Assembly (NCBI GenBank): GCA_025463265.1
Contig: JAOBWH010000008.1
Location: 1-55,476 of the forward strand
DNA: 55,476 nucleotides
Origin: Ilumatobacteraceae bacterium
Lineage (GTDB): Bacteria > Actinomycetota > Acidimicrobiia > Acidimicrobiales > Iamiaceae
Direction of reading: 5' to 3'
Each line of letters opens with the position of its first letter. The stretch's first letter is position 1. Position numbers and translations under genes: made by a program. Shown in pieces: positions 23,147-31,560 of the stretch. The notes below the pieces were generated by a model. It was given only the letters and a program-made list of their open reading frames with translations, searched no databases and had not been told where the DNA came from.

Positions 23147-25066
23147 ATGGCGGGCGTGGGCGGCGTCGCGGGTTCTGGGGGGACGAGTTCCCCCGCAGAT
23201 GATCGCGGACCGAGACGATTCAGGGACCTCTCCGGTTCAGCGGTGTGGTGGACCGTGGCCCTTGCCTTGATCCTGGTTTCGATCGGAGCGTCGACGCTGG
23301 GGCTGAAGGTGTCCAGCACCCAGACGACGATCGGCGATGAGGCCCGGTTCGGCCAAGAGGCGCGCGGGGCGATCGCGGTGACTTCACCGGCGGACTCCGC
23401 GCCAGACGGCATCTCGGTCACGGTTCGTTCGTACGGAGTCCTGACGACCTCCGACCTGTTCGGAGGACCGGTGAGCCACCAGCCAGGCCCGGCTGCACAC
23501 GTGGCGGCGCTTCCGTTCGTTCGCCTGCTCGGCAACCGTGTTGGTCTCTGGACCTTCGCCATCGCCGTGAACATCGGCGCTCTCGCCATCGCGGGGTGGG
23601 TTGCGTTCCGGCAACTCGGACGCCTCGCTGGGGGGCTGGTCATGGTGGGGGGCCTCTTCGTTGCGAGGTTGACGACCGGGACGCTGGCTTCGGCCCTGAA
23701 CGTGCACATCGTCGTCCTCCCGAGCTTCGCCGCGTTCATCGTGGCCTGGGGTCTTGCAAAGCGGGACCTCGTGATGCTTCCGGTCCTCGCTGCACTCGTC
23801 TCGTTCATCGTCCAGACCCACATCGGGTACGGCGTCACACCCCTGCTCGTGAGTGCCGGCGCGATCGTGCTCATCGCCGACGCATCCACCCTTCGGCGCC
23901 TGCGGACCGAACGCATCCTGGGCTGGACGCTCGCCGTCTTGGGCGTCGCCTGGCTCCTCCCGTTGCTCGACCAGCTGGTCGGGACGGGGAACCTGCGCAC
24001 CCTCCTGCTGTCGGATCTGCCCCACAGCGGCCTCTCGGGAGCCTGGAACGGCTTGGGAGTTCTCCTCCGCTTACCGCCGCTGGCGCAACCCTCACCCGAT
24101 GCACTTGCGCCTCCGAGCGCCCTCGCGCTCGTCGTCGGAATCCTCCTCGTCGCGATGCTGGTCCGTCATCGCCGCCAGGCGATGCCAGATGGCAGGTTGC
24201 TGGTGATCGCCCTGGCCGCCATCGCCGGAGCGCTGCTCACGTCAGCTCTCAGCCCTCCTGTGGGGATCGCCTCCTACCACCTGCACTGGATCGGCCTGAC
24301 CGTCGGTTGCGTCGCCACCGCAGGAGGACTCTCGGCTGCTCGATCGATCTCGACGAGGCACCGGGAGTCGTCGGCCGCGCTCGGAATCGTGCTGCTCTCG
24401 ATCACGATGGTCGCGGTGCCCTTGGTGGATCCAGCGCCGGACCCCGGGTCCCGCCACGTCATGGAAGCGGTCAACGCCCTCGACGGCCAACTTGCCGAGC
24501 AACTGGACCGCGGCGACACCGTGAGCATCACCTCGCGTGGTGGGTGGACGGCAGAAGAAGCCGCCAACGGCCTCGCCGTGCACCTCGCCGATTCCGGTTT
24601 CGCCACCCGGCAGAACGCGACGTCGGGTCGAGGGGAGCGAGCGTTCATCGTTGCCACCGGATCGATCGATCCGGGCGGGCGGGCAACGGCAGTCGCCTCG
24701 TTCGGCGATCGAGCAACGTCGTCTCGTCATCTGGCACAACGGGTCCTTCGCTACGTCGAGGAGCACCAACCGCTGCGGTTGGCGAATCCGTCCGTCAACA
24801 CCCTCGTGTCCTACCTCGATGGCCGCACCGCCGACATCTGTTCCACCAACGACGAACTCGATGCCGAGGCGCTCGGGCAGATCAGCCCCGAAGCGATCGT
24901 CGGGCTCTACGCCCACGGCGAGGTGGCCGCTCCGATCCTTCCCGACGACCTCCATGCGGAAGTGGACCAGTGGCGGAACGAAGTCGATTTCACGATCTAC
25001 GAGGTGCCCGCCGGCGTCCGGTACGAGGTGCCGGCGTTCTCCTCCGATGGGTGCCCGCCCCGCTGA
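23147..25066 (+). CDS. GT-C-like polytopic membrane protein, second paralogue
   Basis: The 639-residue protein has about ten hydrophobic segments between residues 30 and 430 and a soluble C-terminal part of about 200 residues. A loop after the first transmembrane segment contains SYGVLTTSDLFGGPVSHQPG, matching the HPGP loop of the proteins at 2741 and 40578. The end (NTLVSYLDGRTADIC) also matches the 2741 protein. It lacks the long N-terminal membrane extension of that paralogue. Third codon positions look somewhat less G/C-rich than in most neighbours, a possible hint of different origin. A polyprenyl-phosphate-sugar transferase function is inferred from the family-like topology. Confidence 0.65.
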   Translation: MAGVGGVAGSGGTSSPADDRGPRRFRDLSGSAVWWTVALALILVSIGASTLGLKVSSTQTTIGDEARFGQEARGAIAVTSPADSAPDGISVTVRSYGVLTTSDLFGGPVSHQPGPAAHVAALPFVRLLGNRVGLWTFAIAVNIGALAIAGWVAFRQLGRLAGGLVMVGGLFVARLTTGTLASALNVHIVVLPSFAAFIVAWGLAKRDLVMLPVLAALVSFIVQTHIGYGVTPLLVSAGAIVLIADASTLRRLRTERILGWTLAVLGVAWLLPLLDQLVGTGNLRTLLLSDLPHSGLSGAWNGLGVLLRLPPLAQPSPDALAPPSALALVVGILLVAMLVRHRRQAMPDGRLLVIALAAIAGALLTSALSPPVGIASYHLHWIGLTVGCVATAGGLSAARSISTRHRESSAALGIVLLSITMVAVPLVDPAPDPGSRHVMEAVNALDGQLAEQLDRGDTVSITSRGGWTAEEAANGLAVHLADSGFATRQNATSGRGERAFIVATGSIDPGGRATAVASFGDRATSSRHLAQRVLRYVEEHQPLRLANPSVNTLVSYLDGRTADICSTNDELDAEALGQISPEAIVGLYAHGEVAAPILPDDLHAEVDQWRNEVDFTIYEVPAGVRYEVPAFSSDGCPPR

Positions 25067-25116
25067 GCGATCGCCGCGCGCGAGAGGTCGACATCGTCTC
25101 TGCCCCGCCACACGGC

Positions 25117-25131
25117 GCGGCCGTCGGCCGC
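25117..25131. terminator. Possible short hairpin terminator between convergent genes
   Basis: GCGGCC and GGCCGC form a 6-bp stem with a GTC loop, between the convergent ends of the membrane protein gene and the PhyH gene. There is no U-tract. Confidence 0.3.
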
Positions 25132-25145
25132 AGGAACGGACGGAT

Positions 25146-26006
25146 CTAGCTGTCGGAGCCGAACACCCGGCGGTCCCGGGCATGGCGCTCGGAGATCTCC
25201 GCGAACGAGAGCGCCTCGACGCCGTAGTCCGCGATCTCCGTGAACTTCGAGCCCGAGGGCACATCGCCGATGTTGAACACCGTGCAGAAGTTGTTGGCCA
25301 CCTCGTAGCCCTCCACCACGCCTTCCGGGCTGCGGTAGTAGTGGATCGGTGCCGTGTTCTCGGGGATGGCGTAGAGGCTGGTCACCACCCGGGTCTGATC
25401 CGACACGTTGGCCGGCGTGCCGTGCAGCACGCGGATGTCGTAGACCATCGCCTGGCCCACCTTGATGTCGACCGGCTCCATCAGGTCGTCGCGCACCTGC
25501 TGGTAGACGCCTTCCCACTGCGTGGGGAACGAGGGGCTGCCACGGAGCCCTTCGAGCCACCGGTGGCTTCCCGGGAGCACTCGCATCTGCCCCATCTCCG
25601 GGGTGATCTCGGCGAGCGGCATCCAGACGTTCATGGTGGGCCGCAACGACTCATCGGCCACGATCCAGTCCTGGTGGGGCGGGACCTCGGTGTCGGGACC
25701 GGGGTGCTTCACCATGAAGACGCCGAGGAGCGGCTCGTAGCCCTCGATCACCTGGGTGAGGTGAGGCCAGACGAGGTCTCGCACCTGGGCGTGGGTCTTG
25801 GCCTTGTAGTCGAGGTCGGGGCTCATGAGGCTGGGGTAGTAGCCCTCCTCGATGCCCGAGTCGAGGTCCTCGTAGGCGCGCAGCAGCGCGTCGATGGTGG
25901 CGGGGTCGGCGAAGTCGATGACCACGTAGCCGTCGCGCAAGAAGCGCTGCTCGAGCTCGTCATCGTGGAACGTGCGGGTCGTGACCCTGGTCTCCGTGGC
26001 GCTCAC
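25146..26006 (-). CDS. PhyH-family dioxygenase
   Basis: The 286-residue protein has PPHQDWIVADE (H111, D113), VLPGSHRWL and the distal histidine in RVLHGTPANVSDQTR. The GTG at 26006 has AGGAGGGG just upstream, so I prefer it to the GTG/ATG-type starts farther up. The iron triad and the arginine look intact, so an active Fe(II)/2OG hydroxylase is expected. It is divergent from the radical SAM gene at 26105, which with the PhyH gene at 27819 forms another oxygenase plus radical SAM pairing. The substrate is unknown. Confidence 0.83.
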   Translation of the reverse strand: MSATETRVTTRTFHDDELEQRFLRDGYVVIDFADPATIDALLRAYEDLDSGIEEGYYPSLMSPDLDYKAKTHAQVRDLVWPHLTQVIEGYEPLLGVFMVKHPGPDTEVPPHQDWIVADESLRPTMNVWMPLAEITPEMGQMRVLPGSHRWLEGLRGSPSFPTQWEGVYQQVRDDLMEPVDIKVGQAMVYDIRVLHGTPANVSDQTRVVTSLYAIPENTAPIHYYRSPEGVVEGYEVANNFCTVFNIGDVPSGSKFTEIADYGVEALSFAEISERHARDRRVFGSDS

Positions 26007-26036
26007 GTGGCCCCTCCTCAAGTCATGGACCCCTCG

Positions 26037-26042
26037 ACCCTA
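26037..26042 (-). promoter_or_regulatory. Candidate -10 box for the PhyH gene at 26006
   Basis: TAGGGT preceded by TGG on the minus strand lies 31 bases before the GTG start, in the divergent region shared with the radical SAM gene at 26105. Confidence 0.3.
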
Positions 26043-26092
26043 CCATCGGCCCTGCGATGCCGGCTGGCCGTGGCACCGCGAGGATCGCGGGC

Positions 26093-26098
26093 CAGACT
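26093..26098 (+). promoter_or_regulatory. Leaderless-type -10 box for the radical SAM gene at 26105
   Basis: CAGACT followed by GGACCG and directly by ATG. No Shine-Dalgarno sequence is present. An almost identical 15-base block precedes the paralogue at 32630. Confidence 0.42.
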
Positions 26099-26104
26099 GG
26101 ACCG

Positions 26105-27748
26105 ATGGTCCGATTCAGGCGCTCCACCGCAGCGACACGCCCCGATGCGCCGCCGAGTCCCGCACGGGTGCGGATCCCGATACCCGTGGCCGTCGAGCCG
26201 GTCGCGCCGCCAGCCGCGTCGGCGGCCGACGGCCAGTGGTCCGCCTGCTACGCGCCCCACACCTCCATGTACCTCGACCAGTTCGGCAAAGTGCGGGCGT
26301 GCTGCCAGAACGGGGGCTTCTACCTCGGCGATGTGACCTCCCAGAGCCTGCGCGCCATCTGGGAGAGTGCGTCGGCGGAATCGATGCGGACCGCACTGGA
26401 GCACGGCGACTACTCCGCCGGCTGCGATTTCTGCGAGTGGCAGACGCGCGAGGGCAACACCGACACAGTCTTCGCGCGCGACTTCGACGAGCTGAAGCCG
26501 GCGGAGCGACGGCCGGCCTTCCCCCGCCAGATGGAGTTCGCGCTCACGAACACCTGCAACCTCCAGTGCGCGATGTGCAACGGGAACTGGTCCTCCGCGA
26601 TCCGATCCCAGCGCGAGGGCCGCCCACGGCTGGAGGCGGTCTACGGCGAGTCCTTCTACGAGGAGCTCGCCGAGTTCCTGCCCCACCTCGACGAGGCCCG
26701 CTTCCTCGGCGGCGAGCCGTTCCTCGGCGCCGAGCCGCTGCAGGTGATGGAGATGCTGGCGGAGCTCCCCCGGCGGGCACGGGTCACGATCACCACGAAC
26801 GGCACCATCTTCACCCCCCGGGTCGAGCGGATCCTCGAACGGCTCGACCCGGACGTGGTGGTGTCCATCGACGGCGCCAGCTCCGCCACCTTCGACCGGA
26901 TCCGCGTCGGGGCGCACTTCGACGACGTGGTCGAGAACCTCGACCGCTTCCGGTCCGTGCTCGGTTCCCAGAAGGTGTCGATCGTCCACTGCCTCATGCC
27001 CGACAACTGGCACGAGTTCCCCGACCTCCTGCTGCTCGCAGAGGAGCGGGACATCTTCGCCGGCGTCAACGTGGTGCGGTTCCCGCCCGAACGCAGCCTC
27101 TACCACCTCCCGGCCGACGAGCTCGGCCGGGTGGTCGAGCAGCTCCGTTCCACCGAGCCCGCCCTCACCGGGACCCGGAAGGAGGCATGGGACGGCCACG
27201 TGGGCGCCCTCGAGCGGCGCCACGCCGCCCTGTGCACCGGCGCCACCGACGGTGGCCTGGCGACCGCCTTCCTGCTGGAGGAGGACGATCCGGCGCCCGT
27301 GCCGTTCCCGCCGCCGCCGTTGTCGCCCCGCCTCAGCCGGTGGCAGTGGCTCCCGTTCCCAGAGCACGATCCCGACGATCCCGGCCCAGGCCCCTTGCCC
27401 GACTCAGACCGGCTGGTGGTGCTCGACATCGGCACCGACGGCGTCGTCCACCTGGCGCGCACCGATCCCGACGCGCCGGTGCGCGGCGAGGGGCTCGACG
27501 GGCTGCCCTTCGAGGAGTTCGTGGAGCGCATGGTGGCGTCGCACGGCGCCACCAACTCGTGGACCGGCCTCCTCCGGCGCCTCGGACACGACGAGAACAC
27601 CTTCGCCGTCCGCCTCACCCAGCCGGGCGAGGACCCGGCGGTGTGGTGGGTCGCCCAGGCCCGCCGCGACGGGTCCGGCGCGCTGATCGGCGCCCGCCAC
27701 CTGGTGGGCCGCCTGGACGTGGCGGCCCACCGCGACCGGGCTCGCTGA
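26105..27748 (+). CDS. Radical SAM protein with N-terminal SPASM/twitch-like domain (type A)
   Basis: The 547-residue protein has the auxiliary-cluster cysteines first: C48, C66, C67, C107 and C110, spanning the SPASM-like features FGKVRACCQN, SLRAIWES and GCDFCEW. The radical SAM core follows, with CxxxCxxC at C151, C155 and C158 (CNLQCAMCNG), then FLGGEPFLG and TITTNGT. This is the reverse of the usual order, in which SPASM is C-terminal. A Pro-rich linker leads to a PAS-like C-terminal domain (TDGVVHLAR onward). The start at 26105 fits the leaderless-type signal and the basic MVRFRR start. It has close paralogues at 32630, 34189 and 46916. The substrate is unknown; modification of a sugar or peptide intermediate is possible. 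Confidence 0.83.
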   Translation: MVRFRRSTAATRPDAPPSPARVRIPIPVAVEPVAPPAASAADGQWSACYAPHTSMYLDQFGKVRACCQNGGFYLGDVTSQSLRAIWESASAESMRTALEHGDYSAGCDFCEWQTREGNTDTVFARDFDELKPAERRPAFPRQMEFALTNTCNLQCAMCNGNWSSAIRSQREGRPRLEAVYGESFYEELAEFLPHLDEARFLGGEPFLGAEPLQVMEMLAELPRRARVTITTNGTIFTPRVERILERLDPDVVVSIDGASSATFDRIRVGAHFDDVVENLDRFRSVLGSQKVSIVHCLMPDNWHEFPDLLLLAEERDIFAGVNVVRFPPERSLYHLPADELGRVVEQLRSTEPALTGTRKEAWDGHVGALERRHAALCTGATDGGLATAFLLEEDDPAPVPFPPPPLSPRLSRWQWLPFPEHDPDDPGPGPLPDSDRLVVLDIGTDGVVHLARTDPDAPVRGEGLDGLPFEEFVERMVASHGATNSWTGLLRRLGHDENTFAVRLTQPGEDPAVWWVAQARRDGSGALIGARHLVGRLDVAAHRDRAR

Positions 27749-27818
27749 AGGCTCGCTCCCCTCGCACGACCACCGGTACGCTCGCTCGGCCGACACCGGC
27801 GTTCTAGGAGGGTCCAGC

Positions 27819-28862
27819 ATGCGTGCACCAGGCGAACTCGGGTTCCTCGAGGCGGATGCGTGCGACATCGATCGGCCCATCCTCCGGGATCCCGCCCTCC
27901 AGGCCGAGTTCGAGGAGACCGGGTACGTGGTGCTGCCGTTGCTCGACGCCGAACAGGTCGCCACCCTCGTCGACGGCTACGACCGCCTGGCCGCGGCCCT
28001 CGACGGATCCAGCGCGCCCGAGGACTACAACGACACCTACGCCGAGTTCAGCATCATCCACTCCCGGCCCGAGTTCCGCCGCCGGGCGTACGACCTGATC
28101 ACCTCCGTGCTCGAGCCCGTCGCCGAACGCCACCTCGTCGACATGCGGCCGCTGATCGCGAACTTCGTGAACAAGCTGCCCGGGACCGGCGTGGTCCCCA
28201 CCCACCAGAACTTCTCGGTCGTCGACGAAGCCGAGCACCGGTCGGTCTCGGTGTGGGTGGCGCTCGTCGACTGCGTGCTCGAGAACGGCGCCATGTCCCT
28301 GCTCAAAGGCAGCCACCAGACCCTCCGGAGCCGACGAGGCATGTGGGCGTACCAGGCGTTCAGCCAGATCGACCAAGGCCAGCTCGACCCGAAGCTCACG
28401 CGCGTGGAGGTGCACGCCGGCGACGCGGTGATCCTCGACGACGCGCTGGTCCACTACTCGCCGCCGAACCAGACGGGCGAGCGCCGCCTGGCCATCCAGT
28501 TCGTGATGATCCCCCAGGAAGCGCGGCCGCTGTGGTTCCAACAGGTGGGCGCCACCGACGACGGCCTCGACATCGAGGTGTGGGAGATCGACGAGCGGTA
28601 CTTCTTCGAGTTCTGGCACGGCGACGGCGACGAGCGCTACGGCACCCACGCCGACCGGATCGTCCTGCCGAAGGTCGACCTCGACCTCGCCATGCTCGAG
28701 CAGCTGCTCGCCCCGGCGCCTGCGGAACCCGCAGCGGCCGACCCTGCGCCGGCAGAGCCGGTGCTGTCAGAGCCGGAACCGGTGGCGTGGGAACCGGTGG
28801 CGTCGGAACCGGCGGCTCCTCAGCGGGGCTTGCGGGCCCTTATCTCGAGGTTGTCCAGGTAG
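27819..28862 (+). CDS. PhyH-like protein with HxN motif and Pro/Ala-rich tail
   Basis: The 347-residue protein has PTHQNFSVVDE (H129, N131), LLKGSHQTL and the distal histidine in ALVHYSPPNQTGERR. The metal aspartate is asparagine, as in the protein at 20511, although the surroundings closely match the HQD protein at 19561. The last 50 residues are a proline, alanine and glutamate-rich stretch ending in the basic RGLRALISRLSR. AGGAGGG precedes the ATG. It follows the radical SAM gene by 70 bases and overlaps the convergent methyltransferase gene by 43 bases at the 3' end. Confidence 0.75.
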   Translation: MRAPGELGFLEADACDIDRPILRDPALQAEFEETGYVVLPLLDAEQVATLVDGYDRLAAALDGSSAPEDYNDTYAEFSIIHSRPEFRRRAYDLITSVLEPVAERHLVDMRPLIANFVNKLPGTGVVPTHQNFSVVDEAEHRSVSVWVALVDCVLENGAMSLLKGSHQTLRSRRGMWAYQAFSQIDQGQLDPKLTRVEVHAGDAVILDDALVHYSPPNQTGERRLAIQFVMIPQEARPLWFQQVGATDDGLDIEVWEIDERYFFEFWHGDGDERYGTHADRIVLPKVDLDLAMLEQLLAPAPAEPAAADPAPAEPVLSEPEPVAWEPVASEPAAPQRGLRALISRLSR

Positions 28863-29752
28863 AACGTGGTCGTGAAGTCGCGGCCGGCGGCCACGTCGAG
28901 GCCGTAGCGCCGGCAGAACTCGTGGCCGTCCTCGATGGAGTACATCGGGGTGGCCAGGGGCTGCGAGACCTCGATCTCGAAGCCGGCCTCTCGGACCCAG
29001 CGCTCCATGTCCTCGGTGTTGCGGATCGTGAGGTGGCAGATCCGGTTCGTGGCCTCGACGCACTCGTCGATCACGCGCTGCGCCGCCGGGTCGTCGCTGC
29101 GACCGCGGTAGAAGTCCTTGATGTAGACCCGCCCGCCCGGTGCGAGCACCCGGTAGGCCGAGCGGAGCGCCTCGAGCGGGTCGTGCGAGTGGACGAGCGC
29201 CTCGAGGAAGTACACGAGGTCGCGCGACCCGGGCTCGACGACCTCGTCGAGGTGGTGGAAGTCTCCGACGTGCACGGTGATCTGGTCGGTGAGGCCGTCT
29301 CGGTCCACCAGCTCCCGGCCGCGCTCGACCTGGACCGGGGAGATCGTCACGGCGTCGATGGTGACCTTGCGCAGCCGGGCGAAGTGGCGGGCCGGCCCGC
29401 ACACGCCGCACCCGCCGTCGACGACGCGGTCCCCGTCGGCGAGCTCGGCCACCTCGCCCATGTGCCCCAGGAGCTGGTCGTGGTCCGCAGCCTTCAGGTG
29501 CTGGAAGACGTCGCCGAACACCGCTTCGTAGCGCTCGGTCCACGCGTCGTAGTACTCAGCGACGTCATCGACCGGAAAGGTCTGGTCGATCACCGGGGGA
29601 TCCCGATCCGGCGGCGCGTCAGCGCCCACAGGCACCGCCTTCGACGAGGGCGCGGACGTGGTCTCCTCCGTGGCGGCGGCCGCAGCGACTGCTGGCTCGG
29701 CGACGGGGGCGTCTCCGGACCGTCGGCGAAGGATCTTGGAGAAGATGCTCAC
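28820..29752 (-). CDS. Class I SAM-dependent methyltransferase
   Basis: In the 310-residue protein, motif I is RVVDGGCGVCGPARHF, followed by an acidic strand-2 end and VLAPGGRVYIKDF (motif III area), typical of small-molecule or sterol/sugar C- or O-methyltransferases. An N-terminal extension of about 65 residues starts with the basic SIFSKILRRRSG and continues as an alanine/proline/threonine-rich linker. GTG at 29752 is preferred because it starts just before the amphipathic segment; GTG at 29785 is an alternative. The 3' end overlaps the convergent PhyH gene by 43 bases. Methyl acceptor unknown. Confidence 0.75.
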   Translation of the reverse strand: MSIFSKILRRRSGDAPVAEPAVAAAAATEETTSAPSSKAVPVGADAPPDRDPPVIDQTFPVDDVAEYYDAWTERYEAVFGDVFQHLKAADHDQLLGHMGEVAELADGDRVVDGGCGVCGPARHFARLRKVTIDAVTISPVQVERGRELVDRDGLTDQITVHVGDFHHLDEVVEPGSRDLVYFLEALVHSHDPLEALRSAYRVLAPGGRVYIKDFYRGRSDDPAAQRVIDECVEATNRICHLTIRNTEDMERWVREAGFEIEVSQPLATPMYSIEDGHEFCRRYGLDVAAGRDFTTTFYLDNLEIRARKPR

Positions 29753-29911
29753 GACGATCGGTTCTATCACGGGGCTCTCGACCACCTCCCGGCCGAGGTG
29801 GTGTCGCTCGTTGGGACCCCGAGAGCGGATGGAACCAGTGGGACCGGTTGCGCGCGGCCCTGTACCTCCGAGGGTGCGCCAGATCGTCGATCGTGCGCAA
29901 GACTGACCGGC

Positions 29912-31408
29912 ATGGACCCCTCAGCAGATGGCCCGAGCAAGGCCGTGGCGTGCTGGGCGCCCCGATCCGCGCTCTACCTGCGCCCCGACGGGCTCGTGCA
30001 CGCCTGCTGCGCTACGGCGTTCGCCGTGGGATCGGTCACCGGGCCCAGCCGTCAGTCGCTCAGGGAGATCTGGTCGGGACCCGCTCTCGACCAACAGGCG
30101 CGGGCACTGGCCGCTGGCTCCTACGACCTCGGGTGTCAGGAGTGCGACACGGCGCAGGCCGCCGGCGCCCGCTCGACGTCGCTGGCTGCCGAGTTCGATC
30201 GATACGCGACCGATGACCGCAGGCCGTTCCCCGCCCTGATCGACTTCGCGATGAGCAACCGGTGCAACCTCCGCTGCGTCATGTGCAACGGCAACCTCTC
30301 GTCCTCCATCCGCGCCCAGCGCGAGCGTCTTCCCCCGCTGCAGTCCGCCTACGACGACCGGTTCTTCGATGAACTTGACGAGTTCCTTCCGTACCTCCGG
30401 CGCGCCCAGTTCAAGGGCGGCGAGCCCTTCCTCGCACGTGAGAACCGGCTCGTGTGGGACCGCCTCCTCGAGAAACGGCTCAGCCCCGACGTGTCCGTCA
30501 CCACGAACGGGACGATCTGGAACGACCACGTCGAGCACTACGCGTCTGCCCTGCAGATGCACGTAAACGTGTCGGTCGATGCCATCGATGATGCTGCGCT
30601 CGAAGCGATCCGGATCGGCATCTCGGCTCGTGAGCTCTGGCGCAACGTGGACCGCTTCCAGTCGCTCGCAGAGGCGGGAGGTCGCGGCATGACGCTCACG
30701 TTCTGCCTCATGTCCACCAACTGGCGCGAGCTGGCCCCGTTCCTCCACATCGCCGAGCGCAGGGGGCTCAGCCCGAACGTGGTCACGGTCCACCATCCGA
30801 CGAGGTTCGATCTGCTCCAGCTCCCTCCTGATGAGCTCCTGGCGGTCCACCGGGCGATGCAGGCCCTTGCTCCCACCTTCGAGAACTCCGAGTCCGACCG
30901 CATCTGGCGTTCCGTCGTCCGTTCGCTCCAGGTGCGCGACGCGCCGCCGGTCGAGGTCACGGTGCGCCGGCCGGTTGGTCACACGGACGTGGCCATCCCC
31001 TCGCTCACCTCCGACGAGGTCAGGGCGCTGAAGCTGACACTCGAGGAGGAGCATGGGGTTCCGGCCGTCGAGATCGAGCTCGATGACGGCGTCATCTCTC
31101 GCATCGTTGCCCCGCCCTGGGCCGACTGGCTCGGCACCCGGGGGTGGACCGGCCTGAGCCTCGAGGGCGTCGCCGCCGCGATCGAAGATGCGACCGGCGG
31201 GAGCCTGGTGACCGGAGCACTGCCGGCCCAGCATCCCGACACGGAGCGACTGATCCTCGCCGTTGACACCGAGATCGGGCGTCGCACCCTGGAGGCCGTT
31301 CGGTTCAAAGAAGCGGGAGGTGGCCGATCGTCGGTCCTGCTGCATCCCGACTCGAACGACGACCTCGGGATGCTCCACCCCCAGGGTGCCGGACCAGCCG
31401 ATGCCTGA
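29912..31408 (+). CDS. Radical SAM protein with N-terminal SPASM/twitch-like domain (type B)
   Basis: The 498-residue protein has N-terminal cysteines C14, C32, C33, C75 and C78 (RPDGLVHACC, SLREIW, GCQEC) before the core C118, C122 and C125 (CNLRCVMCNG). It then has FKGGEPFLA and VTTNGT. It differs from type A in the DG in place of FGK and in the QEC motif. The C-terminal 110 residues (DDGVISRI, PPWADWLG, WTGLSLEGV) match the PAS-like domain of the methyltransferase at 21531 and of the protein at 35859. AAGACT lies 7 bases before the ATG with no ribosome-binding site. It starts the longest radical SAM run of the locus. Substrate unknown. Confidence 0.82.
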   Translation: MDPSADGPSKAVACWAPRSALYLRPDGLVHACCATAFAVGSVTGPSRQSLREIWSGPALDQQARALAAGSYDLGCQECDTAQAAGARSTSLAAEFDRYATDDRRPFPALIDFAMSNRCNLRCVMCNGNLSSSIRAQRERLPPLQSAYDDRFFDELDEFLPYLRRAQFKGGEPFLARENRLVWDRLLEKRLSPDVSVTTNGTIWNDHVEHYASALQMHVNVSVDAIDDAALEAIRIGISARELWRNVDRFQSLAEAGGRGMTLTFCLMSTNWRELAPFLHIAERRGLSPNVVTVHHPTRFDLLQLPPDELLAVHRAMQALAPTFENSESDRIWRSVVRSLQVRDAPPVEVTVRRPVGHTDVAIPSLTSDEVRALKLTLEEEHGVPAVEIELDDGVISRIVAPPWADWLGTRGWTGLSLEGVAAAIEDATGGSLVTGALPAQHPDTERLILAVDTEIGRRTLEAVRFKEAGGGRSSVLLHPDSNDDLGMLHPQGAGPADA

Positions 31409-31511
31409 ACCGATGGCCCGACTGCCGATCTGCGGGCGCGACGCGCCCCGCCTCGGGATGGGCCTGCAGCCCGATGGGACCGTGCACTCTTGCTGCACCA
31501 CGTGCTCCTAG
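31401..31511 (+). CDS. 36-residue ORF retaining only the first SPASM-type cysteines
   Basis: The small ORF starts at ATG 31401, inside the last codons of the preceding radical SAM gene, and ends at TAG 31509-31511. Its C-terminal half, with APRLGMGLQPDGTVHSCCTT, aligns with APRSALYLRPDGLVHACCAT of that protein. It then stops after two more residues. It is either a truncated relic of a duplicated type B radical SAM gene or a small cysteine-rich peptide of its own. A second ATG at 31413 is possible. There is no clear ribosome-binding site; translation could be coupled to the upstream gene. Confidence 0.5.
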   Translation: MPEPMARLPICGRDAPRLGMGLQPDGTVHSCCTTCS

Positions 31512-31560
31512 CTCGGTACCCGGTCGTGCCGCCGCCGACGCTCGGTGCCGAGGAGCTCAC

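Noticed and set aside
27860-31408. Very long open frame (over 1100 codons) running from the PhyH gene into the radical SAM gene
   Set aside because: The first 2000 bases read in the wrong frame through the PhyH and opposite-strand methyltransferase genes and give Arg/Pro-rich nonsense. Only the part from 29912 is real.
31401-31511. Confident call of a RiPP precursor peptide
   Set aside because: The sequence matches the neighbouring enzyme's own SPASM segment, so a gene fragment is at least as likely. I report it only as an open question.
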